Shown here piece after piece: positions 53,754-64,000 of a DNA stretch of 64,000 nucleotides. The notes beneath the pieces are model-generated. The model ran no database searches. It worked only from the letters and a program-made list of their open reading frames with translations, and had not been told where the DNA came from. The position numbers were made by a program, and so were the translations under genes. The stretch comes from Sideroxydans sp. CL21. Its GTDB lineage: Bacteria > Pseudomonadota > Gammaproteobacteria > Burkholderiales > Gallionellaceae. The stretch lies in the NCBI RefSeq assembly GCF_902459525.1, contig NZ_LR699166.1:2864501-2928500 (forward strand). The letters run 5' to 3'. Position 1 is the stretch's first letter. Each line of letters starts with the position of its first letter.

Positions 53754-55598
53754 TCAACTGGCCAACTTTTTGCCGATAGAGCCTGCAATGCCATTCGCAT
53801 CCAGTCCGCAATCAGACAGCATTTGAGCAGGATCACCCTGTTCAAGGAATTCGTCCGGCAGGCCCAGATGCAACACTGGGACGTTGATGCCGTGCCGCGC
53901 CAGACATTCCGCCACTGCGCTGCCGGCACCGCCCTGTAGGGTGTTTTCTTCCACAGTGACCAGCAAAGTATGTGCGCCCGCGAGCTTCAACACCAGTTCC
54001 TCGTCCAGCGGCTTGACGAAACGCATGTTGGCAACGGTGGCATCGAGCTGCTCTGCCGCCTGCAAGGCGGGAGCGAGCATGGAGCCAAAGGCGAGAATGG
54101 CTACCTTTTTGCCCTGACGACGCACTTCGCCTTTGCCCACGGCGATAGGCTGCAAACTCTTCTGTACGGAGACTCCCGGCCCCGTGCCGCGCGGATAGCG
54201 CACCGCACTCGGCGCATCGAGGTGGAAAGCGGTGCTCAACATCTGCCGACATTCGTTTTCGTCGGAGGGTGCCATCACGGTCATGTTGGGAATGCAGCGC
54301 AGATAGCTCAGATCGAAACTGCCCGCATGTGTCGCGCCGTCGGCACCGACCAGTCCGCCGCGATCGATGGCAAACATCACCGGCAGGTTCTGGATGGCGA
54401 TATCGTGGATAAGCTGGTCGTAAGCGCGTTGCAGAAAGGTGGAATAGATAGCCACCACCGGCTTGGAACCATCGCAAGCCAAACCGGCTGCAAAAGTAAG
54501 GGCATGCTGCTCGGCGATACCCACATCAAAATAACGCTGCGGGTATTTCTGCGCGAACTCGACCAGGCCGGAACCTTCGCACATCGCGGGCGTGATGCCG
54601 ACCAGACGTGCGTCCTGTTCCGCCATGTCGCATAGCCAGTCTCCGAACACCTGCGTGTAGGTCACTTTGGTGCTGGGTTTGGCTGTGATGCCATGGCTGG
54701 GATCGAACTTGCCGACGCCGTGATACAGCACGCAATCGTCTTCGGCTTGAGGATAGCCCTTGCCCTTTTGCGTGACGATATGCAGGAACTGCGGGCCTTC
54801 CAGCTGGCGGATGTTGCTTAAGGTATCAACCAGTACATTGAGATCGTGACCGTCGATGGGGCCGATGTAGTTGAAGCCAAACTCTTCGAACAAGGTACCG
54901 GGTGTGACCATGCCCTTGACGTGTTCTTCGGCGCGCTTGGCGAATTCCAGCACCGGCGGCATACCCTTCAACATTTTTTCGCTGCTGCGCCGCATCGCCG
55001 CATAAAAGCGGCCCGACATCAGCTTTGCCAGGTAATTATTCAGGGCGCCGACCGGGCGCGAGATGGACATGTCGTTGTCATTGAGGATCACCAGCAGGTT
55101 GGCGTCCATTGCACCCGCGTTGTTCAGTGCTTCGAATGCCATCCCGCCGGACATCGCGCCATCGCCGATAATGGCGACGGAGCGGTTCTCTTTTCCGGCC
55201 AACTGGGCCGCTACCGCCATACCCAGCGCGGCGGAAATGGAAGTGCTGGAATGACCGGTCCCGAAAGCGTCATAGGGGCTCTCATTGCGCTTGGGAAAAC
55301 CGGAGATGCCGTGCGCCATGCGCAGCCCGCTCATCGCGGCACGGCGCCCGGTCAGTATCTTGTGCGCATAGGTCTGGTGACCGACATCCCATACCAGCCG
55401 GTCTTCCGGCGTGTTGTAGATGTAATGCAATGCGACGGTCAATTCCACCGTGCCGAGGTTGGAAGAAAGATGTCCGCCGGTCTTGCTGACCGATTCGATC
55501 AGGAAGGCGCGCAATTCATCCGTGAGTTGCGGCAATTGCGCGCGATCGAGCTTGCGCAAATCGTCCGGGGAGTTGATGGTTTCAAGCAAGGGATACAT
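53754..55598 (-). CDS. dxs: 1-deoxy-D-xylulose-5-phosphate synthase
   Basis: 614-residue thiamine-diphosphate enzyme that joins pyruvate and glyceraldehyde 3-phosphate, first step of the MEP isoprenoid pathway. [18 protein letters not shown] and [14 protein letters not shown] at the start, the ThDP motif [18 protein letters not shown]...LNDN, and the transketolase-like second half ([17 protein letters not shown]) are all present. Its start overlaps the ispA stop (TAATG), so xseB–ispA–dxs form one operon. Confidence 0.97.
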   Translation of the reverse strand: MYPLLETINSPDDLRKLDRAQLPQLTDELRAFLIESVSKTGGHLSSNLGTVELTVALHYIYNTPEDRLVWDVGHQTYAHKILTGRRAAMSGLRMAHGISGFPKRNESPYDAFGTGHSSTSISAALGMAVAAQLAGKENRSVAIIGDGAMSGGMAFEALNNAGAMDANLLVILNDNDMSISRPVGALNNYLAKLMSGRFYAAMRRSSEKMLKGMPPVLEFAKRAEEHVKGMVTPGTLFEEFGFNYIGPIDGHDLNVLVDTLSNIRQLEGPQFLHIVTQKGKGYPQAEDDCVLYHGVGKFDPSHGITAKPSTKVTYTQVFGDWLCDMAEQDARLVGITPAMCEGSGLVEFAQKYPQRYFDVGIAEQHALTFAAGLACDGSKPVVAIYSTFLQRAYDQLIHDIAIQNLPVMFAIDRGGLVGADGATHAGSFDLSYLRCIPNMTVMAPSDENECRQMLSTAFHLDAPSAVRYPRGTGPGVSVQKSLQPIAVGKGEVRRQGKKVAILAFGSMLAPALQAAEQLDATVANMRFVKPLDEELVLKLAGAHTLLVTVEENTLQGGAGSAVAECLARHGINVPVLHLGLPDEFLEQGDPAQMLSDCGLDANGIAGSIGKKLAS

Positions 55599-56485
55599 TA
55601 GTACTTTCTCTTCACGATGAAGTCGGCCAACTCACGCAGGCGCTGAGCCGCCGCACCAAACTCAACCAGAGTATCCAGCGCATCACCATGCAGCTCTGCT
55701 GCCATTTTCTTTGCAGCCTGCACTCCCAGCAGTGTCACATAAGTCGGCTTGTCGTTGTTTGCATCCTTGCCGGCAGTCTTGCCCAGGGTCGCAGTATCCG
55801 CTTCGCTGTCGAGCACATCATCCACCACCTGGAAGGCCAGCCCTATGCATTTTCCGTAGCGATCGAGCTTGTCGAGTTGCGTCTGGTCCAGATTTCCGCA
55901 ATGCGCTCCAAGCAGGATGGAGGCGCGAATCAGCGCGCCGGTCTTGTGGATATGCATCTGCTCCAGTTCGGGCAGGGTCAACTGCTTTCCCACACTGGCC
56001 AGATCGATGGCCTGCCCGCCCGCCATGCCGCGCGAACCGGAAGCGATGGCCAGCAGTTTGACCATCTGCAATTGTTTGGCTGCATCCTCGTTCAGGCGAT
56101 GTTCGGACAGCAACTGGAAGGCCAGGCTTTGCAGCGCATCTCCCACCAGCAGCGCGGTGGCTTCATCGTATTCGACATGACAGGTCGGTTTGCCGCGGCG
56201 CAGCACATCGTCGTCCATGCAGGGCATGTCGTCGTGCACCAGCGAATAGGCGTGTATCAGTTCGACGGCGGCCGCGGCGATCTCGACACGCTCGACCGGC
56301 GCACCGCTCAATTCTCCCGCCGCAAAAGCCAGCAACGGACGCACGCGCTTGCCGCCTTCCAGCACGCTATAGCGCATCGCGGCATGCAGGCGTTGCGGCG
56401 CGACCTCGGCCTGCGGCAGCAAACGCTTCAAAGTATCTTCAAAACGGGATTGATGGGCGGATACCCAAAATGAGAAGTCTGACAT
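55598..56485 (-). CDS. ispA: Farnesyl/geranyl diphosphate synthase
   Basis: 295-residue short-chain trans-prenyltransferase. The first aspartate-rich motif is DDMPCMDDD (D85, D86...D91), the second is DDVLD; GGKRVRP binds isopentenyl diphosphate. It builds C15 (or C10) prenyl diphosphate from the MEP products. The ATG at 56483–56485, 2 bp after the xseB stop, is preferred over an in-frame TTG. Confidence 0.95.
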   Translation of the reverse strand: MSDFSFWVSAHQSRFEDTLKRLLPQAEVAPQRLHAAMRYSVLEGGKRVRPLLAFAAGELSGAPVERVEIAAAAVELIHAYSLVHDDMPCMDDDVLRRGKPTCHVEYDEATALLVGDALQSLAFQLLSEHRLNEDAAKQLQMVKLLAIASGSRGMAGGQAIDLASVGKQLTLPELEQMHIHKTGALIRASILLGAHCGNLDQTQLDKLDRYGKCIGLAFQVVDDVLDSEADTATLGKTAGKDANNDKPTYVTLLGVQAAKKMAAELHGDALDTLVEFGAAAQRLRELADFIVKRKY

Positions 56486-56487
56486 TA

Positions 56488-56730
56488 TCAATCTTTGTTT
56501 GCATCGCCCGATGCGCTGAAGTCCTTGAGCACACCGTCTTCCAGCACACGCACCTGCTGCTGCGCATCGTCCAGGCGGGACCGGCAGAACGACAACAGTT
56601 CAGCACCGCGCTTGTAGGCTGCCAGCGAGTCCTCCAGCGTCAGCTTGCCGGACTCCATGTCCGCCACCACTTGCTCCAACTCTGCCAGCGCCGTTTCGAA
56701 ACTCTGTGTCTTGCTGGATTTTGCCGCCAT
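56488..56730 (-). CDS. xseB: Exodeoxyribonuclease VII small subunit
   Basis: 80 residues, the small helical-hairpin subunit of ExoVII. FETALAELEQVVADMESGKLT followed by LEDSLAAYKRGAELLSFC is the family signature. The ATG at 56728–56730 follows GGGAATCGAG. First gene of the xseB–ispA–dxs operon, a classic order. Confidence 0.95.
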   Translation of the reverse strand: MAAKSSKTQSFETALAELEQVVADMESGKLTLEDSLAAYKRGAELLSFCRSRLDDAQQQVRVLEDGVLKDFSASGDANKD

Positions 56731-56873
56731 CTCGATTCCCAATGTGCATCAATTTCTGCGTAAGGGCGGCATTTTACCCAAGCCCCCGACACAGAGCCAA
56801 TTTTTGTTGCCCCCCCCTCTGATTTCGGGGACAATCCCTGCCCCTTAAAACCGTATTCACAGAAAGAGTGGGT

Positions 56874-57980
56874 ATGTCCGAAATAGCCAAGCCGAAACAA
56901 TTCAATCCGGTATCAGCGCAACCGCCGCTGAGCTGGTATTTCGATCCTAAAGTTCTGGAGGTCGAGCAGCGCGTGCTGCTGGATGCCGGGCCGCAATATG
57001 TCGGCCATGAATTGATGGTACCCAATCTCGGCGATTATCACGTGGTTGAATGGATGGACAGCGCAAAGATGCTGGTTCGCAACGAAGGCGGCGTGGAGCT
57101 GCTTTCCAATATCTGCCGCCATCGCCAGGCCACCATGCTGGAGGGGCGCGGCAACGCAAAGACCATCGTGTGCCCGCTGCATCGCTGGACTTACAAGAAC
57201 GATGGCGAACTGATCGGGGCCCCGCACTTCCCGAACAACCCCTGCCTGCACCTGAACAAGACGCCCCTGCAAAACTGGAAAGGCCTGCTGTTCGCAGGCA
57301 AACGCGATATCGCCAAGGATCTGGCGACCATGCCCGCATTCAAGGAGATCGACTTCTCCGGTTACATGCTGGACCGGGTGGAAGTGGACGAATACAACTT
57401 CAACTGGAAGACATTCATCGAGGTTTACCAGGAGGACTACCACGTTGTGCCATTCCATCCCGGACTGGGACAACTCGTGAATTGCGACGATCTCCAATGG
57501 ACGTTCGGCGAACATTTCAGCGTGCAGACCGTCGGTATCAACAAGCCTCTGCGCAAGCCGGGCAGCCCGGTCTACGAAAAATGGACTGAGCAGGTCATGC
57601 GCTACAACAACGGCGAGTTCCCGAAATACGGCGCAATCTGGTTGACCTACTATCCCAACATCACGGTCGAGTGGTATCCGAACACGCTGGTAGTCAGCAC
57701 TGTCGTCCCCCGCGGCACGGATGCCTGCACCAACATCGTGGAGTTCTACTATCCGGAAGATATCGTGCTGTTCGAGCGCGACTACATCGAAGCCGAGAAG
57801 AAGGCATACCGTGAAACGGCGGTCGAGGACGACATCATCTGCCTGCGCATGCATCAGGGTCGCCGCGCCCTGTACAAGCAAGGCGTCGAAGAGGCCGGTC
57901 CTTACCAGTCACCGACCGAAGACGGGATGCTGCACTTCCACGAGTTCCTGCGCCGCAATCTGGAACCGCACTTGAAGTAA
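56874..57980 (+). CDS. Rieske-type aromatic ring-hydroxylating oxygenase, alpha subunit-like
   Basis: 368 residues. Rieske [2Fe-2S] ligands are C81-x-H83 (NICRHRQ) and C100-x2-H103 (CPLHRW). The catalytic domain has H190 and H195 (EDYHVVPFHPG) for the mononuclear iron. Related proteins hydroxylate aromatic rings or act on choline-like substrates. No reductase or beta subunit is nearby, so the substrate and electron donor are unknown. The ATG at 56874 is used; a GTG 6 bases earlier falls in the ribosome site. Confidence 0.88.
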   Translation: MSEIAKPKQFNPVSAQPPLSWYFDPKVLEVEQRVLLDAGPQYVGHELMVPNLGDYHVVEWMDSAKMLVRNEGGVELLSNICRHRQATMLEGRGNAKTIVCPLHRWTYKNDGELIGAPHFPNNPCLHLNKTPLQNWKGLLFAGKRDIAKDLATMPAFKEIDFSGYMLDRVEVDEYNFNWKTFIEVYQEDYHVVPFHPGLGQLVNCDDLQWTFGEHFSVQTVGINKPLRKPGSPVYEKWTEQVMRYNNGEFPKYGAIWLTYYPNITVEWYPNTLVVSTVVPRGTDACTNIVEFYYPEDIVLFERDYIEAEKKAYRETAVEDDIICLRMHQGRRALYKQGVEEAGPYQSPTEDGMLHFHEFLRRNLEPHLK

Positions 57981-57986
57981 CCCAAA

Positions 57987-58838
57987 GTGGGTGCGCTATG
58001 GATGTTGTTTGCGAGTTTGTCGTTCGCCTGCATGGGCGTGTGCGTCAAGCTTGGCACGGCGTATTTCTCCAGTAGCGAACTCGTCTTCTACCGCTGCTTC
58101 TTCGGCCTGCTGTTCGTGGCCGCCATGCTGTTGCACAAACGCACGCCGCTCGCCACCCCGCACTGGCGCAGCCATCTATGGCGCGGACTGTCCGGCACCA
58201 TCGCCATGATGCTTTACTTCTACTGCATCTCTACCCTGCCCCTGGCTTCCGCCATCACGCTGAACTACACCTCTGCCATATTCCTTTCGGTGCTCACTTT
58301 GGCCGTGCACAAGGATCGTTTCCATCTGCCCCTTACCGCCAGCCTGACGCTTGGTTTCATCGGCGTGGTGTTGCTGCTGCACCCCACCTTCGAGCGCGAA
58401 CAGTTTGTCAGCGGCATGTTGGGTTTGGCGTCCGGTTTTTTAGCTGCTGTAGCGTTAATGAACGTGCGCCAGCTCGGACTCGTGGGTGAGCCGGCAGTGC
58501 GCGTGGTGTTCTATTTCAATCTGGTGGCCACGCTGTTCAGCGGGGCATGGATGGCCCAAACCGAAGTGCATCCGGTCACACTCAACAAGCTGTGGCTATT
58601 GCTCGGCATGGGGGTGTTGGCCACCTTTGCCCAGGTCGCCATGACGCACGCCTACCGTGTCGGGCAAACTCAGGTGGTGAGCACGCTGTCATATAGCACC
58701 ATCGTCTTCGCCAGCCTGTTCGGACTGATACTATGGAATGAGACGCTGCCGATCGACAGCTGGTTCGGCATCGCTCTCATCATCGGCAGCGGCATGTTAA
58801 GCTTGCGCCTAGCACCCATCCACACAGAGGCAAAGTAA
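57987..58838 (+). CDS. EamA-family (DMT) membrane transporter
   Basis: 283 residues with ten hydrophobic segments in two EamA repeats (FYRCFFGLLFVAAMLL; ...ALIIGSGMLSLRLAP). Drug/metabolite transporter superfamily; substrate unknown. The start is a GTG only 6 bp after the Rieske gene, so the two are cotranscribed; an ATG 15 bases on is an alternative. The next gene starts directly at its stop. Confidence 0.88.
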   Translation: MGALWMLFASLSFACMGVCVKLGTAYFSSSELVFYRCFFGLLFVAAMLLHKRTPLATPHWRSHLWRGLSGTIAMMLYFYCISTLPLASAITLNYTSAIFLSVLTLAVHKDRFHLPLTASLTLGFIGVVLLLHPTFEREQFVSGMLGLASGFLAAVALMNVRQLGLVGEPAVRVVFYFNLVATLFSGAWMAQTEVHPVTLNKLWLLLGMGVLATFAQVAMTHAYRVGQTQVVSTLSYSTIVFASLFGLILWNETLPIDSWFGIALIIGSGMLSLRLAPIHTEAK

Positions 58839-59186
58839 ATGATCACCATTGAAGAAAACAGCCAACTCGTCAATATCGCCGTCATGGGCGAATTCACCAT
58901 CGCCGATTTCAAGCAGTTTGAAGAGCACGCACTCCACAAACTCAATGCGCCCGGCAAGATCAACCTGCTGTTCGACCTGCGCGGCATGCTCGGCTACACC
59001 CCGGATGTCGCATGGGAAGAGCTCAAGTTTTTCCGTCGCCAGCACAACCATGATTTCAGCAAGATCGCGGTCGTCACTGACAACCAATGGCTTACCTGGC
59101 AGGCTTGGCTATCGCGATTGTTCGTCGATGCAGACATTCGCGCCTTCGGCGACTACCACGAAGCCGAGAGTTGGGCCCGGATGTAA
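58839..59186 (+). CDS. SpoIIAA-like STAS-type protein
   Basis: 115 residues. MITIEENSQLVNIAVMGEFT then KINLLFDLRGMLGYTPDVAWEELKF and ...KIAVVTDNQWLTWQAWLSRLF match the SpoIIAA-like (DUF3478) STAS fold. No serine in the usual anti-sigma phosphorylation position is obvious. Function unknown. Start codon directly follows the stop of the EamA gene. Confidence 0.82.
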   Translation: MITIEENSQLVNIAVMGEFTIADFKQFEEHALHKLNAPGKINLLFDLRGMLGYTPDVAWEELKFFRRQHNHDFSKIAVVTDNQWLTWQAWLSRLFVDADIRAFGDYHEAESWARM

Positions 59187-59208
59187 GCATCGGGCGCGGC
59201 CGGATGAG

Positions 59209-59622
59209 ATGAGAACTTCTGCAGCATTCTCGATTGCCTTCCTCGCCGCTTCCCTGTCGGCGTGTATCTATGTACCTGTTGTTGATGAAAACAAGGAATC
59301 TGCTGCCACTTGCGAAACCATTACAAAACACATGTCGATGCGGAACTTGTTCGAAAGGGAGGCACGCGATACGCAAGGTCGTTCAAATGACATCCCGATC
59401 AATATCGGGGGCGGTTGCAACTCGGAATGTGCTGCCGCAATACTGGCCGCTGTTGTCGTGGTTTCTGCGGGAAGCGCAATCATCTCGGGCAGTATTGTTT
59501 TGACGGGCAACACCGTCCACTGGCTGGAATATCAAGGTACTTGCAGTGACGGTTACCTTAATTCCACAAAGCGGTTGTTCCTTGAAACTGTCAATAAATC
59601 CAAGCCAATACCGGAAACCTGA
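59209..59622 (+). CDS. Putative lipoprotein
   Basis: 137 residues. The N-terminus ends in a lipobox (FLAASLSAC), so the mature protein should be lipid-anchored at the cysteine. The middle has an Ala/Val/Ile-rich hydrophobic stretch (CAAAILAAVVVVSAGSAIISG) that may be a membrane hairpin, and several cysteines. Family not recognised. Ribosome site weak. Confidence 0.6.
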   Translation: MRTSAAFSIAFLAASLSACIYVPVVDENKESAATCETITKHMSMRNLFEREARDTQGRSNDIPINIGGGCNSECAAAILAAVVVVSAGSAIISGSIVLTGNTVHWLEYQGTCSDGYLNSTKRLFLETVNKSKPIPET

Positions 59623-59783
59623 CTAAACCTGGGTAGTACGACTTCGCCTAATAAAGCCCAGTTTATTCGTTGGTTACCCTGATTTGGCTGTAATCCTCCT
59701 CTACCAATTACCCCGGCAACAATGGTACTGTTGCACTTGATGCAAAATCATAATAAGCAGATTAAAAAACGAGGGGGTAGAGT

Positions 59784-60194
59784 ATGGTTAACAGCAGGAT
59801 AGTGGCGGCGATTGCCTCAATGATGGTCTTCAGTACGACTGTGTACGCTGAAGATACTCCGGGAATTGGAATTCCTCCCGCGATACAGTCCGAGGTAAAG
59901 GCGCTTGGATGTGATGCTTGTCACGGGTGGGAACGAACCAAATTCGGACCATCATGGCAGAATGTTGCTGACCGGTATCGCGGCCAGACAAGTTACATTT
60001 ACAAGGGATTCAACATCAACAGCGCTGGTGAAAAACTGCCCCTTGTGCCGGGACTGGTGAAAAAAATATCAAAGGGCGGCAAAGGCGAGTGGAATGAATA
60101 CATTCCCATGGTCCAAAACGACCCCAAAGGGACTCATGTAAATGAGATCACCGACATCGTCAATTTCATTCTTTCCATTCCCCCGAAGAAATAG
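59784..60194 (+). CDS. Class I c-type cytochrome
   Basis: 136 residues with a signal peptide (MVNSRIVAAIASMMVFSTTVYA) and one haem site CDACH (about 43–47). The likely sixth ligand is the Met in YIPMVQND. A short monohaem cytochrome c of the cytochrome c5/c552 size class, periplasmic electron carrier. Partner oxidase or reductase not nearby. Confidence 0.88.
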   Translation: MVNSRIVAAIASMMVFSTTVYAEDTPGIGIPPAIQSEVKALGCDACHGWERTKFGPSWQNVADRYRGQTSYIYKGFNINSAGEKLPLVPGLVKKISKGGKGEWNEYIPMVQNDPKGTHVNEITDIVNFILSIPPKK

Positions 60195-60245
60195 CCGAAG
60201 AGTTCGAAGGGAAGTGAAAAATAAATAAGCACTCATATCCAAAAA

Positions 60246-60276
60246 TAAAACCCGCTTTTGCGGGTTTTATTTTGAA
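60246..60276. terminator. Bidirectional terminator
   Basis: AAAACCCGC-TTTT-GCGGGTTTTATTTTG: a strong stem with A and T tracts on both sides, between the cytochrome gene (plus) and rpmG (minus). It can serve both. Confidence 0.9.
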
Positions 60277-60294
60277 CACCTGAACTTCGACGAA

Positions 60295-60462
60295 TTACTT
60301 CAGCTTGGTTTCCTTGTATGCGACATGCTTGCGTGCCACCGGGTCGAACTTCAGGAATTCAAGCTTTTCCGGGGTGGTGCGTTTGTTCTTGTTTGTCGTG
60401 TAGAAATGCCCGGTACCAGCCGAGGATTCCAGTTTTATCTTTTCGCGTGCGCCTTTTGCCAC
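60295..60462 (-). CDS. rpmG: 50S ribosomal protein L33
   Basis: 55 residues: [20 protein letters not shown] followed by [20 protein letters not shown] and ending ETKLK, the cysteine-free L33. The start is GTG at 60460–60462 behind AAGGAGAACGATT. Follows rpmB by 12 bp, the usual pair. Confidence 0.96.
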   Translation of the reverse strand: MAKGAREKIKLESSAGTGHFYTTNKNKRTTPEKLEFLKFDPVARKHVAYKETKLK

Positions 60463-60474
60463 AATCGTTCTCCT

Positions 60475-60711
60475 TTAGATCTTCTCGCCGCGAGCACGCA
60501 TCTCAAACAGGACGGCGTCGATGCCGTTCTTGTCGATGGTACGCAGACCGGCATTGGTCAGGCGCAAAGCCACCCAACGGTTTTCAGACTCTACCCACAA
60601 GCGGCGGCGTTGCAGATTCGGCAAGAAACGGCGCTTGGTTTTATTGTTTGCGTGGGAAATGTTGTTGCCCACCATGGGCTTTTTCCCAGTTACTTGACAG
60701 ACGCGTGCCAT
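60475..60711 (-). CDS. rpmB: 50S ribosomal protein L28
   Basis: 78 residues: [20 protein letters not shown], then [14 protein letters not shown] and [21 protein letters not shown] at 60709–60711 gives the exact family length; a slightly longer frame upstream is not needed. First gene of the rpmB–rpmG pair. Confidence 0.97.
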   Translation of the reverse strand: MARVCQVTGKKPMVGNNISHANNKTKRRFLPNLQRRRLWVESENRWVALRLTNAGLRTIDKNGIDAVLFEMRARGEKI

Positions 60712-60788
60712 GACAATCACTCCAACCAGTTTTTCAAAGAGGCGCGGATTCTACATAAACCGCCGCAAAGACACAACTCAAAGTTTTA

Positions 60789-62084
60789 TTAACCTTTTCG
60801 GTACAGCGCGGACTGGGCGTGCGCATGCAAACCCTCGCCAAAAGCCAGAGTAGAGGCGATTTCGCCCAATTTTTTGGCACCCTGGGGGGAAACCTGGATC
60901 AGGCTGCTGCGTTTCTGGAAGTCGTACACGCCCAACGGCGAGGAAAAACGCGCCGTACCGGACGTCGGCAGCACGTGATTCGGACCTGCGCAGTAGTCAC
61001 CCAGCGACTCCGAGGTATAGCGCCCCATGAAGATGGCCCCCGCGTGCTTGAGTTTGGGCAGCCAAACCTTGGGGTCGTCCACGGACAACTCCAGGTGCTC
61101 CGGGGCGATCCGGTTGCTGATACGGCAGGCTTCGTCCAGGTCTGCGACAAGAATCAGCGCGCCGCGGTTCTCCAGCGCAGTCTGGATGATGGCCTTGCGC
61201 GGCATTTGTTCCAGCAGCCGGTTGGCACTCGCTGCCACGGCATCGATGAAAGCCGCATCCGGCGACAGCAGGATGGCCTGCGCCAGCTCGTCGTGTTCGG
61301 CCTGCGAGAACAAGTCCATCGCCACCCAATCGGGGTCGGTCTTGCCGTCGCAGATGACCAGTATCTCGGACGGCCCAGCGATCATGTCGATGCCGCACAC
61401 GCCGAACACACGGCGCTTGGCGGAAGCAACATAGGCATTGCCTGGACCGACGATCTTGTCCACCTTGGGGATGGTCTCCGTGCCGTACGCCAGCGCTGCC
61501 ACGGCTTGGGCTCCTCCGATGGTGAACACACGATCCACGCCGGATAGATAGGCTGCAGCCAGCACCAGTTGATTCTTTACGCCGTCCGGAGTGGGAACGA
61601 CCATGACCAGCTCGGCAACCCCGGCCACTTTCGCTGGCAAGGCATTCATCAAGACGGAAGAAGGATAGGCCGCCTTGCCGCCCGGTACATAAAGACCGAC
61701 GCGATCCAGCGGCGTGACTTGCTGTCCCAGCATGGTGCCGTCGTCGTCAAGGTAGTTCCATGAAACTTGCACCTGTTTCTTGTGATACGAAGTGACGCGC
61801 TGTGCAGCCTGTTCCAGTGCGCTGCGCTGGTCGGCGGGAAGCCCTTCGAATGCCGCCCTCAGTTCGGCAGGCGGCAATTCCATCGCGGCAGCATCCGCCA
61901 ACGGCAGGCGGTCGAATTTGCGCGTGCATTCCAGAACGGCGGCATCGCCGCGTTTCTTCACATCGGCAAGGATGGCGGCGACGGTCGTTTCCAGCTTTTC
62001 GTCGGCTGTCTCCTCGAAGGCCAGCAACTTGTTCAGCCTTGTGTCGAAGTCGGCTTGCAGGGTCGAAAGACGGGTGATATTCAT
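60789..62084 (-). CDS. hisD: Histidinol dehydrogenase
   Basis: 431 residues. Zinc- and NAD-dependent oxidation of histidinol to histidine, the last two steps of the pathway. [57 protein letters not shown] and [17 protein letters not shown] are all present. The ATG at 62082–62084 gives the standard N-terminus; the frame upstream of it overlaps hisG. It follows hisG by 13 bp. Confidence 0.97.
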   Translation of the reverse strand: MNITRLSTLQADFDTRLNKLLAFEETADEKLETTVAAILADVKKRGDAAVLECTRKFDRLPLADAAAMELPPAELRAAFEGLPADQRSALEQAAQRVTSYHKKQVQVSWNYLDDDGTMLGQQVTPLDRVGLYVPGGKAAYPSSVLMNALPAKVAGVAELVMVVPTPDGVKNQLVLAAAYLSGVDRVFTIGGAQAVAALAYGTETIPKVDKIVGPGNAYVASAKRRVFGVCGIDMIAGPSEILVICDGKTDPDWVAMDLFSQAEHDELAQAILLSPDAAFIDAVAASANRLLEQMPRKAIIQTALENRGALILVADLDEACRISNRIAPEHLELSVDDPKVWLPKLKHAGAIFMGRYTSESLGDYCAGPNHVLPTSGTARFSSPLGVYDFQKRSSLIQVSPQGAKKLGEIASTLAFGEGLHAHAQSALYRKG

Positions 62085-62097
62085 TTCATGGCGCTCT

Positions 62098-62736
62098 TTA
62101 ATTGTTAACAGCCCGGGCAAAGGCATCCAGCATCGGTTGTATCGTTGCACGTTTGAGTTTCAGCGATGCCTGATTCACCACCAGACGCGACGAGATCGGC
62201 GCGATCTCTTCCACCGCCCTGAGATCGTTGGCTTTCAATGTCGCACCGCTGCTGACCAAATCGACGATGGCGTCGGACAACCCGACTAGCGGCGCCAATT
62301 CCATCGAGCCGTACAGCTTGATGAGGTCGACATGCACGCCCTTGGATGCAAAATGCTCGCGCGCTGTTTTCACATACTTGGTCGCCACGCGCAGACGTGC
62401 CCCCTGCTTTACTGCCGACTCGTAATCGAAGCCGTTGCGCACCGCGACCATCATGCGGCACTTCGCAATATTCAAGTCCAGCGGCTGATACAGGCCTTCG
62501 CCGCCATGTTCGTTGAGTACATCCTTGCCCGCCACGCCCATATCCGCCGCGCCGTATTGCACATAGGTCGGCACATCCGACGCGCGCACGATGATCAGGC
62601 GCACATCGTCGCGGTTGGTCGGCAAAATGAGTTTGCGGGAAGTCTCCGGATCTTCCAGCGCGGTGATGCCTGCAGCCTTGAGCAACGGCAGTGTCTCTTC
62701 GAAGATGCGGCCTTTGGATAAGGCGATGGTGATCAT
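62098..62736 (-). CDS. hisG: ATP phosphoribosyltransferase, short form
   Basis: 212 residues: [18 protein letters not shown] at the start, [21 protein letters not shown] and [18 protein letters not shown] (PRPP-binding). It lacks the C-terminal regulatory domain of the long form (~300 residues), so it needs HisZ, the aminoacyl-tRNA-synthetase-like regulatory subunit, which is not in this window. First step of histidine synthesis. Confidence 0.96.
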   Translation of the reverse strand: MITIALSKGRIFEETLPLLKAAGITALEDPETSRKLILPTNRDDVRLIIVRASDVPTYVQYGAADMGVAGKDVLNEHGGEGLYQPLDLNIAKCRMMVAVRNGFDYESAVKQGARLRVATKYVKTAREHFASKGVHVDLIKLYGSMELAPLVGLSDAIVDLVSSGATLKANDLRAVEEIAPISSRLVVNQASLKLKRATIQPMLDAFARAVNN

Positions 62737-62784
62737 GTTTTTCTCAATTAGTTATTGCAATTCCGGGGAAGGGTGCGTGCCTGC

Positions 62785-62862
62785 GGCACTCAAGGGGGAA
62801 GAGTGAAGGGTTAAAACCTCCGAACTACTGTTTTACCCTTCTCCCTTCCCTTTTCCCCCTTC
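62785..62862. repeat. Extragenic inverted repeat between murA and hisG
   Basis: GGGGGAAGAGTGAAGGGTT and AAAAC pair with GTTTTACCCTTCTCCCTTCCC across a 12-base loop. A long imperfect palindrome with a pyrimidine-rich end; could terminate murA or stabilise mRNA. Member of the loose CCCTTCTCCC-type family seen elsewhere in the window. Confidence 0.6.
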
Positions 62863-62863
62863 T

Positions 62864-64000
<1,137 letters not shown>

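Noticed and set aside
52417-53826. 469-codon plus-strand frame across htpG and folE2
   Set aside because: Antisense to two well-identified genes, with no recognisable protein features.

Overview
The window looks like a chromosomal segment of a betaproteobacterium, most likely of the Nitrosomonadales/Gallionellaceae type. Reasons: the local orders slmA–HAD–argB, dacC–dat–ybeD–lipB, xseB–ispA–dxs–folE2 and murA–hisG–hisD, a short-form HisG, and an exosortase H. No 16S or other decisive marker is present, so the assignment is an inference. leuA (left edge) and murA (right edge) run off the window.

1–10.9 kb: biosynthetic genes (leuA, slmA, a pyrimidine-nucleotidase-like HAD protein, argB), then a copper module. 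The copper module has two periplasmic PCuAC-type chaperones and an OprC-like TonB-dependent copper receptor. Divergent from it is a RegB/RegA-type two-component system whose kinase has an unusual Met/His-rich loop. Two tandem HDOD proteins and a CZB zinc-binding protein follow. 11–20.5 kb: a PBP5-like protein that has lost its catalytic serine and KTG motif, dat, ybeD, lipB, two IHF-beta-like genes, a PA0069-type radical SAM protein, a c-di-GMP-I riboswitch in front of an orphan motB-like gene, a chloroplast-like group II intron with its reverse transcriptase, and a DUF4442 protein.

20.5–40.7 kb is the accessory island and the most interesting part. It holds two RHS operons, both on the minus strand. 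In each, the YD-repeat protein is split into two separately Sec-exported polypeptides, a large N-terminal 'B-like' protein and a smaller 'C-like' protein that carries the variable toxin tip, much as TcB and TcC are split. The tips resemble peptidoglycan-active enzymes: an M15-like metallopeptidase (twice) and a DUF2778/Tlde1-like L,D-transpeptidase. Each of these is followed by a small gene for a protein with its own signal peptide, as expected of a periplasmic immunity protein. Orphan tip/immunity cassettes and broken RHS pieces lie between the operons. One B-like protein ends in an IPTL-CTERM sorting signal, and the matching sorting enzyme, exosortase H, with its partner membrane protein, sits between the two operons. 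The island contains long duplications, a decayed ISL3-type transposase, and short inverted repeats near its two ends.

40.7–64 kb is mostly housekeeping: a FadL/OMPP1 porin, rdgC, an AddAB-like helicase–nuclease pair with extragenic repeats inserted in frame, fdxA, a glutamine amidotransferase-like protein, htpG, folE2, dxs, ispA, xseB, a Rieske oxygenase, an EamA transporter, a SpoIIAA-like protein, a lipoprotein, a c-type cytochrome, rpmG–rpmB, hisD, hisG and murA. Several short palindromic repeats recur in intergenic positions and inside genes. No tRNA, rRNA or CRISPR array was seen.
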